Of a DNA stretch of 64,000 nt, positions 37,776 to 47,158 are shown one piece after another. Source of the DNA: Ilyomonas limi. GTDB lineage: Bacteria; Bacteroidota; Bacteroidia; Chitinophagales; Chitinophagaceae. The notes beneath the pieces are model-generated. The model was not told the origin of the DNA. It saw only the letters and a program-made list of their open reading frames with translations, and ran no database searches. A program made the translations under genes and the position numbers. How positions within the stretch are numbered: the stretch's first letter is position 1; every line of letters starts with the position of its first letter. Location: contig NZ_SZQL01000011.1 of the NCBI RefSeq assembly GCF_005233845.1, positions 62,001 to 126,000 of the forward strand, read 5' to 3'.

Positions 37776-38858
37776 ATGAAATCAATTATTACTTTACTGT
37801 GGGCTATTTTATTCTTTCCAACTACTAACTACTGCCAGCTATCGCCTGTTGCAAGCGAAAACAATATCCTCATTTGCTGCCAGGCAACGGCACCAGATAA
37901 TGAGTTTTCAGGATTACTAAAATGGAGAAACTTTGTATTACTCATTCCGCAGCATGTTTCGGATACAGATATGCACAACATTATAGCCATTGATACATTA
38001 AGCATTGATTCGGTTTTACAACATCAGGCTGATTCTGTTTATCATTACACTACAATAATTTTTGATACTTCACTCCACAACATTATTCATTCCATTCAGC
38101 AAACCATTGGCAAACACAACAAATATGGTGGCTTTGAAGCGGCTGTTGCAGTTGATGATTCCATATTCTTTACGGTAGAAACAGACAGTTTGTGTTACGT
38201 GGTAAAGGGAGTTATTAAGGAAAAAGAAGATAAATATCGCGTGGTATTTAAACCAAAAGACATACTAGCTCTGCAAAAGCCAAACTATCGCTTTGATAAT
38301 GCCGGTTTTGAAAGTTTAACTTATTTGCCCGCAAGTAAAAAGCTGGTTGCTTTGTACGAAAACAATAATCTTTCAAACGCAGTAACAGGTTATACTTTTA
38401 ATACCGATTTTACACACAAGCAGTCTTTACAATTTAATAAGCCATTGCTCTTTCGCTTAACAGATATAACAGCCATTAAAGACAGTGCAGGCAATGATGC
38501 ATTGCTGGGGATGAATTTCTTTTATAATGACTTTAAAAAAGATACTGGCAGAAAAGCCACCGAGTTTAATTATTATTTCACAGGCGACACAAATAAAGTT
38601 TATACAAGTAAACAATTGACAGCAGCACAAAGTCAACTGCATGGCGGCAACCTATTAAAAGATTGTTTTTCCAGAGTCATCAGCCTGCATATACACAACA
38701 ATACCGTAAGCTGGCAGGAGGAAGAAATTATTAGTTATCAATGTGATAACTGGGAAGGAATAACATCATACAAAAAAGGAGTACTATTAATGGTGGACGG
38801 AAAGCCACCGGGTGTAAATTGCAGGCTTTCCTATTTTGAACTGGATAATCAACCATAA
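37776..38858 (+). CDS. Secreted protein of unknown function, possible beta-propeller
   Basis: A 360-residue protein from the ATG at 37776, with a signal peptide ending TTNYCQ. I do not recognise the family firmly. The stretch RFDNAGFESLTYLPASKKL followed by VALYEN recalls the N-x-G-x-E-G-L motif of phytase-like esterase or SdiA-regulated propellers, and other segments look like repeated beta strands (LLFRLTDITAI, NTVSWQEEEI). It lies 20 bases before an MFS gene on the same strand. Confidence 0.6.
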   Translation: MKSIITLLWAILFFPTTNYCQLSPVASENNILICCQATAPDNEFSGLLKWRNFVLLIPQHVSDTDMHNIIAIDTLSIDSVLQHQADSVYHYTTIIFDTSLHNIIHSIQQTIGKHNKYGGFEAAVAVDDSIFFTVETDSLCYVVKGVIKEKEDKYRVVFKPKDILALQKPNYRFDNAGFESLTYLPASKKLVALYENNNLSNAVTGYTFNTDFTHKQSLQFNKPLLFRLTDITAIKDSAGNDALLGMNFFYNDFKKDTGRKATEFNYYFTGDTNKVYTSKQLTAAQSQLHGGNLLKDCFSRVISLHIHNNTVSWQEEEIISYQCDNWEGITSYKKGVLLMVDGKPPGVNCRLSYFELDNQP

Positions 38859-38878
38859 TATTTTTGGAACATAACAGC

Positions 38879-40033
38879 ATGGCAACAGCACTATTGGCGC
38901 GCTTACCTATACAACGGGTACACCGTATAGCCGTAAGTAGTTTTTTCTTTCTCTTTGGATTGTGCTTTGCTACCTGGGCAAGCCGTATTCCCGATATTAA
39001 ATTAGAACTGCAATTGAGCGATGGTGAGCTCGGCGGTGTGTTGTTTGCATTGCCGGTTGGATTGATGACGAGCCTCCCTATATCGGGCTGGATTGTGGGT
39101 AAATATGGCAGCCGTATAGCATTAACTGTTGGCGCTGTTTTATATCCAATTACACTTATCTTTTTAGGATTAGCAGCCACACGCTGGCAACTTGCTGCCG
39201 CATTGTTTGTATTTGGATTGTGGGGAAACATGTGCAACATTGCCGCCAACACACAAGCAGTAGGCGTAGAAGGTATGTATGGCCGTTCTATCATGGCATC
39301 GTTTCACGGCGTATGGAGCCTGGCGGGCTTTTCGGGCGCATTGATTGGTTCGGTAATCATTGCAGCACATATTATTCCGCCGGTGCATTTTGCTATTATT
39401 ACGGCTGTTGCGCTCTCGCTCAATTTATTATTCTTTAAACAATTGTTACCTGCCGATAACCGTGCGGCATCGCAACCCATTTTTGCAAAGCCGGATGCTA
39501 CTTTATTGAAGCTGGGTCTTATTGCTTTTTGCAGCATGGTGGCCGAAGGCACTATGTTTGACTGGAGCGGTGTATATTTTCAAAAAGTAGTAGCAGCACC
39601 AAAAGAGTTGGAAACGCTGGGTTATGTGGCGTTTATGAGTACGATGGCAACCGGGCGTTTTGTAGCGGATTGGTTAACGAACAAGATTGGGAAAAAAACA
39701 ACCTTGCAGATCAGTGGCTTATTGATTACTACCGGCCTGACGATTGCAATTATTTTCCCGTTTTTAATACCGGCAACTATTGGATTTTTATTGGTGGGCT
39801 TTGGCGTTTCATCTATTGTACCATTAATTTATGGTGTTGCGGGTAAAAGCAAAACCATGTCTGCCGGTGTGGCTATTGCGGCGGTTTCGACCATTGGTTT
39901 TTTAGGCTTCTTATTAGGTCCGCCCACAATTGGTTTTATAGCGCAAGTCTCCAGTTTAAAATGGTCGTTTACATTGATAGCGGCTCTGGCTTTTTGCAAT
40001 ATCATTTTGGCAGCAAAGGTGGAATTTGAGTAA
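38879..40033 (+). CDS. Major facilitator superfamily transporter
   Basis: A 384-residue protein from the ATG at 38879 with twelve predicted helices. It has the early FATWASRIPDIK and the loop 2-3 region GWIVGKYGSRIAL (motif A-like), and SFHGVWSLAGFSGALIG in the middle. These resemble the YbjJ-type MFS subgroup. The substrate is unknown. It directly follows the secreted-protein gene, so they may be co-transcribed; no terminator lies between. Confidence 0.88.
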   Translation: MATALLARLPIQRVHRIAVSSFFFLFGLCFATWASRIPDIKLELQLSDGELGGVLFALPVGLMTSLPISGWIVGKYGSRIALTVGAVLYPITLIFLGLAATRWQLAAALFVFGLWGNMCNIAANTQAVGVEGMYGRSIMASFHGVWSLAGFSGALIGSVIIAAHIIPPVHFAIITAVALSLNLLFFKQLLPADNRAASQPIFAKPDATLLKLGLIAFCSMVAEGTMFDWSGVYFQKVVAAPKELETLGYVAFMSTMATGRFVADWLTNKIGKKTTLQISGLLITTGLTIAIIFPFLIPATIGFLLVGFGVSSIVPLIYGVAGKSKTMSAGVAIAAVSTIGFLGFLLGPPTIGFIAQVSSLKWSFTLIAALAFCNIILAAKVEFE

Positions 40034-40473
40034 CAGCGACTGTCTTAAACAGAACTGCTTATTTGTATGCTTTAGTTGTATTAGTTGTAAAGGACTTTTC
40101 CGAAGGAGATTCCGTGTTGTATTAATAACATTGTCGCCATTTTAAACGTAAGGTTTCAGCGATGTTATGAAGATTTTGCTACAAGGAATAACTTTTTCTA
40201 TCATCCCGTTTACGAAAAGGTTTAATTACCTTTTTGTATTTCTCCTGTTATCTGAAATTAAGCGATACTGCAAATCGTACTAAAAATTGTGTACAAACCA
40301 CAATTTACAAGTTATCGAAATTAATCCATCGAATTGTAGTTATACAGAATGTTAGCGCCAGCGCGCCTCGAAGTAAGCGATAAAGAGGTTTCTTCCGGAA
40401 TATTCTAAACTGCTGTAAGTATAGGCAATAAGGAAAGGCAAGATATGCTTTTGTTTATTTGAGCACGAAACAG

Positions 40474-40499
40474 AAGCATATTTGAGATATGCTTTTTTC
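40474..40499 (+). terminator. Terminator-like stem-loop
   Basis: AAGCATAT-TTGAG-ATATGCTT is a perfect 8-bp stem followed by TTTTCTT on the plus strand. It is 440 bases beyond the MFS gene stop, so its client transcript is unclear. Confidence 0.45.
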
Positions 40500-40502
40500 T
40501 TA

Positions 40503-40537
40503 TTCTTCAGGGTATTCCACGCTAATGCCCTGAAGAA
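40503..40537. terminator. 10-bp perfect stem-loop
   Basis: TTCTTCAGGG pairs exactly with CCCTGAAGAA across a 15-base loop. It is about 90 bases beyond the stop of the broken monooxygenase gene on the minus strand and could end its transcript. Confidence 0.4.
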
Positions 40538-40624
40538 CGGGAACAAAAGCTGATAATGATTGATAGCCGGGTGTTTAATGTTTCTAATCCCGCTATTGCA
40601 AATACACGTATTAGTGGTAATGCA

Positions 40625-41808
40625 TTAATAAGTTTTAAGCTTCAATTTGTCGTTTATGAATTGCTTGATAAACAGCCTGGAAACAAACGGCAAAAACATA
40701 AGATTGGTAAAGGTATTTCGCAACCATATACCTAATTTGCTTTTAGGAACCAACGACCTTGCAAAGGTCTGGGCTATGTTCTGCTTACGCTCAATAAACG
40801 GTTTGAAAATATTTTCGTATCGCTCAAATGCAGCTTTATAATTTCCGTTTTCTTCTTTTAACTCCCCCGCAAGTATATATGCGCCCACCATAGCAAGCGT
40901 TGAACCTTGCCCTGATAACAATGACGGACAATCGCAAGCATCACCAACCAATGTTATACGGTCTTTAGACCAATAGCTCATCCGAATTTGACTTACCACA
41001 TCAAAATAGAAATCGGGAGCCGTATTTATTTTTGAAAGCAATTCGGCGCATTTCCAGCCCGCATTTTCAAATTCACTTCTCAAAATCTCTTTTTGCGTTT
41101 CTACATCATGATGATTATAAGATAATTTTGACGGCGAAGTAAAAATGAAAAACGTTGCAGCTTTACGCCCATTAAGAGAATAAACGGCTGCATGTTTACA
41201 TGGAATATTGTATGTCAGAAATAAGTGCCATGAGAAACGCTATCTTCAATAGTGAATGAAGCGGTGTAATAGCCATAGTATTTTTCAAACTGTGCTTCGC
41301 TTCCAAAAACAAGGCTTCGCACATTTGAATGTAATCCGTCAGCGCCAACAATCAGGTCAAATAAACGGGTGCTGCCACTACGTAAGTGTACGGTTACTCC
41401 TTCATCATGCTGTTCAATTTTATGAATTAGGTCTCCAAAGATAATTTCAATGTCCTTATCAAGATGGTAGTAAATTACTTTTGATAAATCGCTGCGAAGT
41501 AATGTCAACGCACGCCCGTTCATCATCTTTTTAAGTTCTTTATAATTCATTCCGCCCCTTCGTTTGTTATTCTCATCAACAAAAGCGACCTCTGATATAT
41601 TCAAATCAACTTTCTCCAGGTCAGGCACAATCTTCATTCTTTCTGCCACGTCAAATCCTGCACCCCAGAAATCAATAGCATAGCCACCTTTCCTGAGTTT
41701 GGGTGCGACTTCTATAATGGTCGGGTTAAAGCCAAATTTTTTTAGCCAGTAAGCAAGAGTCAAGCCTGCTATTCCTGCACCTGATATTAAAACGTTTTTA
41801 TTGTCCAT
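40625..41808 (-). pseudogene. TetX-like FAD-dependent monooxygenase, frameshifted
   Basis: Two frames together make one flavoprotein monooxygenase of about 393 residues. The first frame (41808 to 41215) has the FAD loop SGAGIAGLTLAYWLKK and the motif GADGLHSNVR; it stops at a TGA. The second frame continues from 41218 without a stop to 40625 and holds LVGDACDCPSLLSGQGSTLA, the second FAD motif. Adding one T to the TTT run at 41219-41221 restores the join TYF-LTYNIP. Either the gene is recently broken or the base is a sequencing error. TetX-like members hydroxylate aromatic compounds or antibiotics; the substrate is unknown. Confidence 0.85.
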
Positions 41809-42244
41809 TATTGGATTGATGTTTTAGCATTGCCACATTGTAGCATTGGCAGTGTGGCGGAATTTAAAAAAGCTCTGATTTCCTCTGCGGCCTGTTGCCA
41901 AATAAATCTTGAGGACATGTCATTTACAATTGCACACAACGTTACCTATTGCCGAAGTACCGGAATAGCGTTTCTTCTGCCCTGTAAGCTATTCTATTGT
42001 TGAATAATTATTCTTCAGCCGGCATTTTACCAATGCAATTGTTGTATGCGATTTTATTTCCTATAACTCCTGAATTTTAGCTTTTTCTTCTTTATAAGGT
42101 AAGTTCGATTAATTCATCACCTCCTACAACGCACTATTCCCGGTACTATAATTTTCTGTTTTCAAAAAACAAGGAAATCTTTCCCTCGCTTACATAGGCA
42201 ATTCAAATGGCAGTCCGGTTCATTTCTGCAAACGCATCAGTGAA
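41809..42244. other. 436-base spacer
   Basis: It lies between the cytochrome gene and the start of the monooxygenase pseudogene, both minus strand. A direct repeat AGCATTGCCA / AGCATTGGCA (about 41826-41851) inside a GCCACA...TGTGGC arrangement lies just upstream of the monooxygenase start and might be a regulatory site. No gene was seen. Confidence 0.35.
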
Positions 42245-42661
42245 TTACTTTTTCAACGACAGAATATAGGTAACCATTGTTTTCGCATCTTCAAATGAAA
42301 GCTCGGGATGTGGGTCCATTACCGCAGATCCCCAGCTTCCACGTCCGCCGATGATTACTTTATGGGCAAGCATCTCAATATAAACTTTGTTTACAGGGTA
42401 TCTTTTTGCTATATCTCTAAAAGCCGGCCCCACTGATCGCTGGTCTTCTTTATGACAGGTATAACAATCTGAATAAGCGATCAGAACTTCACCCTTATCG
42501 GCTACTTCAACAGGTATGCTATCATTTATACCTGGTATTTGTTTTATGTAATCGATCGTTTTCCTCTTATTCTCTTGTTTAGGTTTATTGTCACAACTAA
42601 GCAGATAAAATGTGGCAGATAATAAGCATCCGATTAAAAGTGTGTTTTTCTTTCTAAACAT
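42245..42661 (-). CDS. Lipoprotein c-type cytochrome
   Basis: A 138-residue protein from the ATG at 42661; an ATG at 42688 would add nine residues. The N-terminus has a lipobox ending LLSC (about residue 23), so it is anchored in a membrane. One haem site CYTCH is in the middle and a likely axial Met is in SAVMDPHPELS. The C-terminal helix AKTMVTYILSLKK closes the class I fold. It resembles cytochrome c551/c552 electron carriers. No oxidase or reductase genes are near, and the flanking genes are broken. Confidence 0.85.
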   Translation of the reverse strand: MFRKKNTLLIGCLLSATFYLLSCDNKPKQENKRKTIDYIKQIPGINDSIPVEVADKGEVLIAYSDCYTCHKEDQRSVGPAFRDIAKRYPVNKVYIEMLAHKVIIGGRGSWGSAVMDPHPELSFEDAKTMVTYILSLKK

Positions 42662-42866
42662 ATAAATTCTACGCCTCATTAGAGTCAATTTTTTATAACC
42701 TGGCTATACTTTTTGCTCTTTTGTGCCTGTCATTGGCTTCGCGTTGAAAGTAAATATATTTTCTTATTTAATTTTTGGGAAGTGATTTTTGTCATGATGA
42801 AAGTCAAAGAATGAAGTAGCAGGCAACGAGTGCAGGCTTGGTGTTCGAGGTGGCACAGAATATATA

Positions 42867-43096
42867 CTAAGACTGTGTTTGATAGTCGTGAGAAATTCCT
42901 TTTCCAGCCTTTTGTTTTAAAAATGTGAGATATTTTATAGTTGACTTATGTAAGTCTTGATATTCTTCTTTTTTGCTACCAAATAATAAGAACGGTCAAT
43001 AAACAAAGGCAAGTCGTTAATGAGAAAAATATTAAAAGCTCCATATAATTCAAGTAGAGATTCTTCATTAAAAAAGTCAGAGAAGTAAATTTTCAT
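42867..43096 (-). pseudogene. Frameshifted and truncated remnant of a larger protein family
   Basis: The first frame begins at an ATG (43096) with MKIYFSDFFNEES, LYGAFNIFLINDLPLFID and stops at 42935. Adding one C at 42994-42995 joins PLFID to PFLLFGSKKEEYQ, then LHKSTIKYLTFLKQKAGKGISH, ending at a TAG (42867). I recall this N-terminal pattern (GAFN-SL--D-PLFIDPFLLF, then a tyrosine-glutamine-x-leucine-histidine segment) from uncharacterised proteins of about 400 residues; the rest is absent here. The remnant is between the cytochrome and helicase genes. Function unknown. Confidence 0.65.
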
Positions 43097-43217
43097 AAAT
43101 TGTTAGAATCTGATAGTATTTCTGCTAACTCCCAAATATACGCAACATTCACCAACAACCTGCGCCGGTCCAACCAGATGCACGCTGATTTGCGCGCAAC
43201 TGTTTTCTTAGCTCCAC

Positions 43218-45800
43218 TCAGTCCCGCTCCAGCTGCGCCTGCATCCGCTGTATTCTGTCTTCCAGCTTTTCTGAAGTCAGATTCTCCCGCATGCTGTCCA
43301 CTTTTATAGGGAAACAAAACGGTGTAAGCCTGTCCGGAAAAGTCAGTATAATGTTTTCGCTCACAATACGCTGCAAGGCATTGCGCAGGCGCACTTCCTC
43401 CATCTGCTGGTCAAACACTTCCTGGTAAGCCTGCCGCAAGAGCAAATTGGTAGCGTCGTATTCGCTGAATACATTAAACAGCAAAGACGCCGATGCCTGC
43501 AAATGCCGCGCTTTTTTATGTTCGCCGGGATAGCCCTGAAAAATTAATCCCCCAATTACGGCAATGTCTCTAAACTTACGCCGCGCCATCTCTACACTAT
43601 TTACGCTCGCCTGTATATCCTGCATTAAATGTTGGATAGAAAATAACTCATATACATTCGCATCATCTACCGGAATGGGTTGGTCGCTTAACAGTTCAAA
43701 GCCATAATCGTTCATAGCAATAGAAAAAGTAATAGGGGTAATACGACTGATGCGATATGCTATCAAAGCAGCCATTGCCTCGTGCACCAACCTGCCTTCA
43801 AACGGATATACAAAGAGGTGATAACCATCGCGCGTAACAATTTGCTCAATTAATAACTCGCCGGCTTTGGGTATATGCGAAAGTTGCTGTTGTAATTCAA
43901 ATAATGGTTGTAATACAGAGATTTCTACCGGCTTTTTACCTCTTGTAAGTGCGGCATTAAATGCCTGTCTAAGCATCACACCCAAATTGGCTGAGAGCGG
44001 CATCCTGCCACCATTCCAGCTTGGTACAATAGACTTTTTGGCATTGGATTTTTTGGTAATCACCGTCATGTCTTTAATGCCCACTAATTCCAATGTTCGA
44101 CCAGCCAATGCAAATACATCGCCCGGTGATAAGCGGCTGATAAAATATTCCTCTATCATACCCACATAGCTGCCGCCGAGCAGTTTTACTTTCAGCATGG
44201 CATCGCTTACAATCGTACCAATGTGCATGCGGTGCCGCATGGCTATACCGCGGTTTTTTATTCTATAAATACCGTCCTCTCCTATCTCTACTTTTTTATA
44301 CTCATCATATTGTGCCAATGCATCGCCACCTTTAGTAATGTAGTGAAGAATATGCAGGTATTCTTCTTCTGTAATTTCGCTAAAGCAATAGGTGGTTTTA
44401 ATTTCATCATAAATTTCATCCGGCTTAAAGCCTTCGCCAACAGCAATAGTGCAGAGATATTGCGTCAACACATCAAAGCACAGCAACATCGGTTCGCGGC
44501 TTTCAATGATTTCCGCTTTAATAGCAGCCTTCAAAGCCGCAGCTTCTACTAATTCTAAAGAATGGGTGGGTAAAAAATAAATACGGCTTACCTCGCCTGG
44601 CCCATGTCCGCTACGACCGGCACGTTGCAAAAAACGCGCAACCCCTTTGGGTGAACCAACCTGAATGACTGTATCTACCGGACGAAAATCAACGCCTAAA
44701 TCAAGGCTTGCTGTACAAACAACCGCTTTTAATTTTTGCACATGCAATGCTTCTTCTACCCAGTTGCGCAACTCGTGCTCTATGCTGCCATGATGCAAGG
44801 CAATAGCACCCGCTAATTGTGGCGCAATATCCAGCAGCTTTTGGTACCATCGCTCGCTCATGCCCCGCGTATTGATGAAGATCAACGTAGTATTACTTTG
44901 CTCAATAATAGGAATGATTTGTTCAGCCAGTGTAAGCCCCAAATGCCCGGCCCAGGGATAACGTTCTATTTCATCCGGTAAGATAGATTCTACATGAATT
45001 TGCTTATTGAGATTAGCTTTTACAATTACACTTCCGTTAAGTTGCAATGGCGAAAGCAACACTTCCATAGCCTGTTCCAGATTGCCAATGGTGGCGCTAA
45101 TGCCCCAGAGAGAGAGATGACAATTGGGAGATGACAGATGAGGGTTATTGGTCGCTGATTTCCGGTTGCTGGCTGCCGGTTGCTGGTAACTGGCACCAGG
45201 TATCTGGCATCCTGCATCGGGCTTGCTGCAATTCACGATGCGGCTAATTGCCAACTCCACGAGTACGCCGCGCTTGCTGCCAATGAGTTCGTGCCATTCA
45301 TCAATAGCTATGATTTTAAGTGTTTTAAAGAATCCGGGATAGCCTTTTTGGGTAAGTAAAAGATGCAGGCTTTCGGGTGTAATAATGAGTACTTCGGGCA
45401 TATTGCGCTTTTGCTTTTGGCGTTCGCCCGCATCCGTATCGCCATTGCGAATGCCAATACGCCATTGCATGCCCAACTCATTTATCACCTGCTCCATTGC
45501 ACGGCCAATATCTTTTGCCAATGCACGCAAAGGCGTAACCCACAGTAGCTGCAAGCCATTATTTTTCCTGCGTAAATAATCAGTTGGATGTAGGTTGATG
45601 AACTGAATAACAGTGCCCAAAAACACCGAAAAAGTTTTGCCGCAACCGGTGGGTGCATTCATCAATCCGCTTTTGCCATTAAGGATATGCTGCCACGTTT
45701 CTTCCTGAAATGGAAATGGATAAAAGTCTTTACCGGCGAGCCATTGACGAACAACCTGGTAGCCTGGCGTGGAATGTAGGGCAAGCGAATTGTTAGGCAT
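43218..45800 (-). CDS. Lhr-like DEXH helicase, ligase-associated type, with repeat insertion
   Basis: A 860-residue superfamily 2 helicase from the ATG at 45800. Motifs in order: NAPTGCGKTF (Walker A), IAIDEWHEL, LWGISATIGN, LIFINTRGMSERW, CTASLDLGVDF and FLQRAGRSGHGPGE, then the long Lhr C-terminal domain. This matches the ligase-associated DNA damage response helicase family, but the partner ligase and nuclease genes are not in this window. About 38 residues between SRIVN and LSLWG, encoded around 45118-45222, replace a short linker and look like a translated repeat. Confidence 0.93.
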   Translation of the reverse strand: MPNNSLALHSTPGYQVVRQWLAGKDFYPFPFQEETWQHILNGKSGLMNAPTGCGKTFSVFLGTVIQFINLHPTDYLRRKNNGLQLLWVTPLRALAKDIGRAMEQVINELGMQWRIGIRNGDTDAGERQKQKRNMPEVLIITPESLHLLLTQKGYPGFFKTLKIIAIDEWHELIGSKRGVLVELAISRIVNCSKPDAGCQIPGASYQQPAASNRKSATNNPHLSSPNCHLSLWGISATIGNLEQAMEVLLSPLQLNGSVIVKANLNKQIHVESILPDEIERYPWAGHLGLTLAEQIIPIIEQSNTTLIFINTRGMSERWYQKLLDIAPQLAGAIALHHGSIEHELRNWVEEALHVQKLKAVVCTASLDLGVDFRPVDTVIQVGSPKGVARFLQRAGRSGHGPGEVSRIYFLPTHSLELVEAAALKAAIKAEIIESREPMLLCFDVLTQYLCTIAVGEGFKPDEIYDEIKTTYCFSEITEEEYLHILHYITKGGDALAQYDEYKKVEIGEDGIYRIKNRGIAMRHRMHIGTIVSDAMLKVKLLGGSYVGMIEEYFISRLSPGDVFALAGRTLELVGIKDMTVITKKSNAKKSIVPSWNGGRMPLSANLGVMLRQAFNAALTRGKKPVEISVLQPLFELQQQLSHIPKAGELLIEQIVTRDGYHLFVYPFEGRLVHEAMAALIAYRISRITPITFSIAMNDYGFELLSDQPIPVDDANVYELFSIQHLMQDIQASVNSVEMARRKFRDIAVIGGLIFQGYPGEHKKARHLQASASLLFNVFSEYDATNLLLRQAYQEVFDQQMEEVRLRNALQRIVSENIILTFPDRLTPFCFPIKVDSMRENLTSEKLEDRIQRMQAQLERD
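45118..45225. repeat. Intragenic repeat insertion in the helicase gene
   Basis: The DNA contains CCGGTTGCTGG twice (45162-45172 and 45176-45186) and then CTGG-rich periodic text. It keeps the helicase frame and encodes a low-complexity, proline-serine-asparagine-rich linker. It resembles repeats of the CCAG...CCGGCAGCC type seen in Bacteroidota spacers. Confidence 0.55.
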
Positions 45801-46025
45801 AAACAATCCGTCCTCCTGCACAGACTACCCGTATGAAAACTATGTTATACACAGTTTCAAAAATAAACATTTAAAAGGCTTTGAGATAATGTGCTGGTGC
45901 AATTAACAAAGCAGATTAATTTAATAAAGTAAAAAAGCAAGTAGCACATTATTCTGCAAATTGCCGCCTATGCGTACTTATATTAATTTGGTCTTTGCGG
46001 GCGCGTTGTGCATAATGACAACAAC

Positions 46026-47054
46026 TCACAAATGCCACCATTCCGAACAAGGATAAACACCATCAATAACCACCGGCTCGCCAATCATTGGCGTGGTTAC
46101 CTGCACCCCTTTTTCCTTTGCCGCTTTGGTAAGCCGTTTAATAGGCTCATCCCACGGATGCAAGGCGATATCAAACTTAGCCCAATGTACCGGCATCAAC
46201 ACTTTTGCATTCAGATCTATGCAAGCCTGCACAGCTTCCTCGGGAAACTGGTGTATTTGCGGCCACGCTACATTATATTGACCGTTTTCTAAAACAGCCA
46301 TATCAAAGGGACCATACTTCGCTCCTATTTCCTTGAAATGATTACCATACCCGCTGTCTGCACCAATGTATATATTGTACTCATTCGTCTTTAAAATAAA
46401 AGAAGACCATAGCGTAGTAAACCGCCTGAAAGACCGGCCGGAAAAATGCCGCGCCGGTGCGGCAATCAACTGCAAATTATCCGTAATAGTTACACTTTGC
46501 CACCAGTCTAATTCAGTAATATTTTGTTGATTATAGCCCCAATACACCAAATGCGATGCAACACCCAGCGATGTATAAATGTGCTTTACTTTCGGGCGTA
46601 GTTTAGTCACTGTTTCATAGTCCAGATGATCGTAATGGTCGTGTGTAATGAGCAATACGTCAATAGCGGGCATATCATCAATACTATAAACATTTGTACC
46701 TGCAAAGCTTTTATTCATAAAAGAAAAAGGCGCCGCATAACCGCTGAATACCGGATCAACTAAAATATTGATGCTGTTAACACGGATGAAATAAGAGGAA
46801 TGTCCAAACCAAACAATCACCGGCTTATCAGAGATACTTTGTTTCAAATCGGTTTTTACAGCAGGCAAAGGCTTTGGCGGCTTATTGCTTTTTGGTTTAT
46901 TAATAAAATGCCAGAGCGTTTTTACTATAGATGCATCTTCGGCTAAAGTGGCTGTTGGTACCACATTTTGAAACTGATTATTCCTGTAGTTGGGCGATTG
47001 TTTCAGGGTATCCAATTCCTTTCCTGCGGGATCTTTACCAAACGATGCAAACAT
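46026..47054 (-). CDS. MBL-fold metallo-hydrolase, NAPE-PLD/UlaG-like
   Basis: A 342-residue metallo-beta-lactamase-fold protein. The zinc motif THDHYDHLD is present, with further ligands in APARHFSGRS, GADSGYGNH and PVHWAKFDIALHPWDEP. The opening VIWFGHSSYFIRV and the final MPVHWAKF are typical of the N-acyl-phosphatidylethanolamine phospholipase D-like and UlaG-like group. The true substrate is not known. It is not the short nuclease that usually accompanies the neighbouring helicase. Confidence 0.88.
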   Translation of the reverse strand: MFASFGKDPAGKELDTLKQSPNYRNNQFQNVVPTATLAEDASIVKTLWHFINKPKSNKPPKPLPAVKTDLKQSISDKPVIVWFGHSSYFIRVNSINILVDPVFSGYAAPFSFMNKSFAGTNVYSIDDMPAIDVLLITHDHYDHLDYETVTKLRPKVKHIYTSLGVASHLVYWGYNQQNITELDWWQSVTITDNLQLIAAPARHFSGRSFRRFTTLWSSFILKTNEYNIYIGADSGYGNHFKEIGAKYGPFDMAVLENGQYNVAWPQIHQFPEEAVQACIDLNAKVLMPVHWAKFDIALHPWDEPIKRLTKAAKEKGVQVTTPMIGEPVVIDGVYPCSEWWHL

Positions 47055-47158
47055 GTAACGGAGTTTGGGCTTAAAGATATACGACTATTGGTGAATACCC
47101 AACAATGAGCTTTGAATAATCTGTATACTGAATAAAATACCTTAGCAAAAAATATGCT

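Larger units (their letters stand above)
40034..40624. other. 591-base spacer with two hairpins
   Basis: No convincing gene. A 64-codon minus-strand frame at 40352-40546 lacks any recognised feature. Stem-loops at 40474-40494 and 40503-40537 are listed separately. The region marks the left edge of a stretch with broken genes. Confidence 0.4.

Noticed and set aside
40352-40546. 64-codon minus-strand frame
   Set aside because: No recognisable domain or operon context, and it runs across hairpin-forming sequence.
46026-47054. MBL nuclease partner of the ligase-associated helicase
   Set aside because: Motifs fit the NAPE-PLD/UlaG-like hydrolases, not the nuclease group; a 225-base gap separates the genes.
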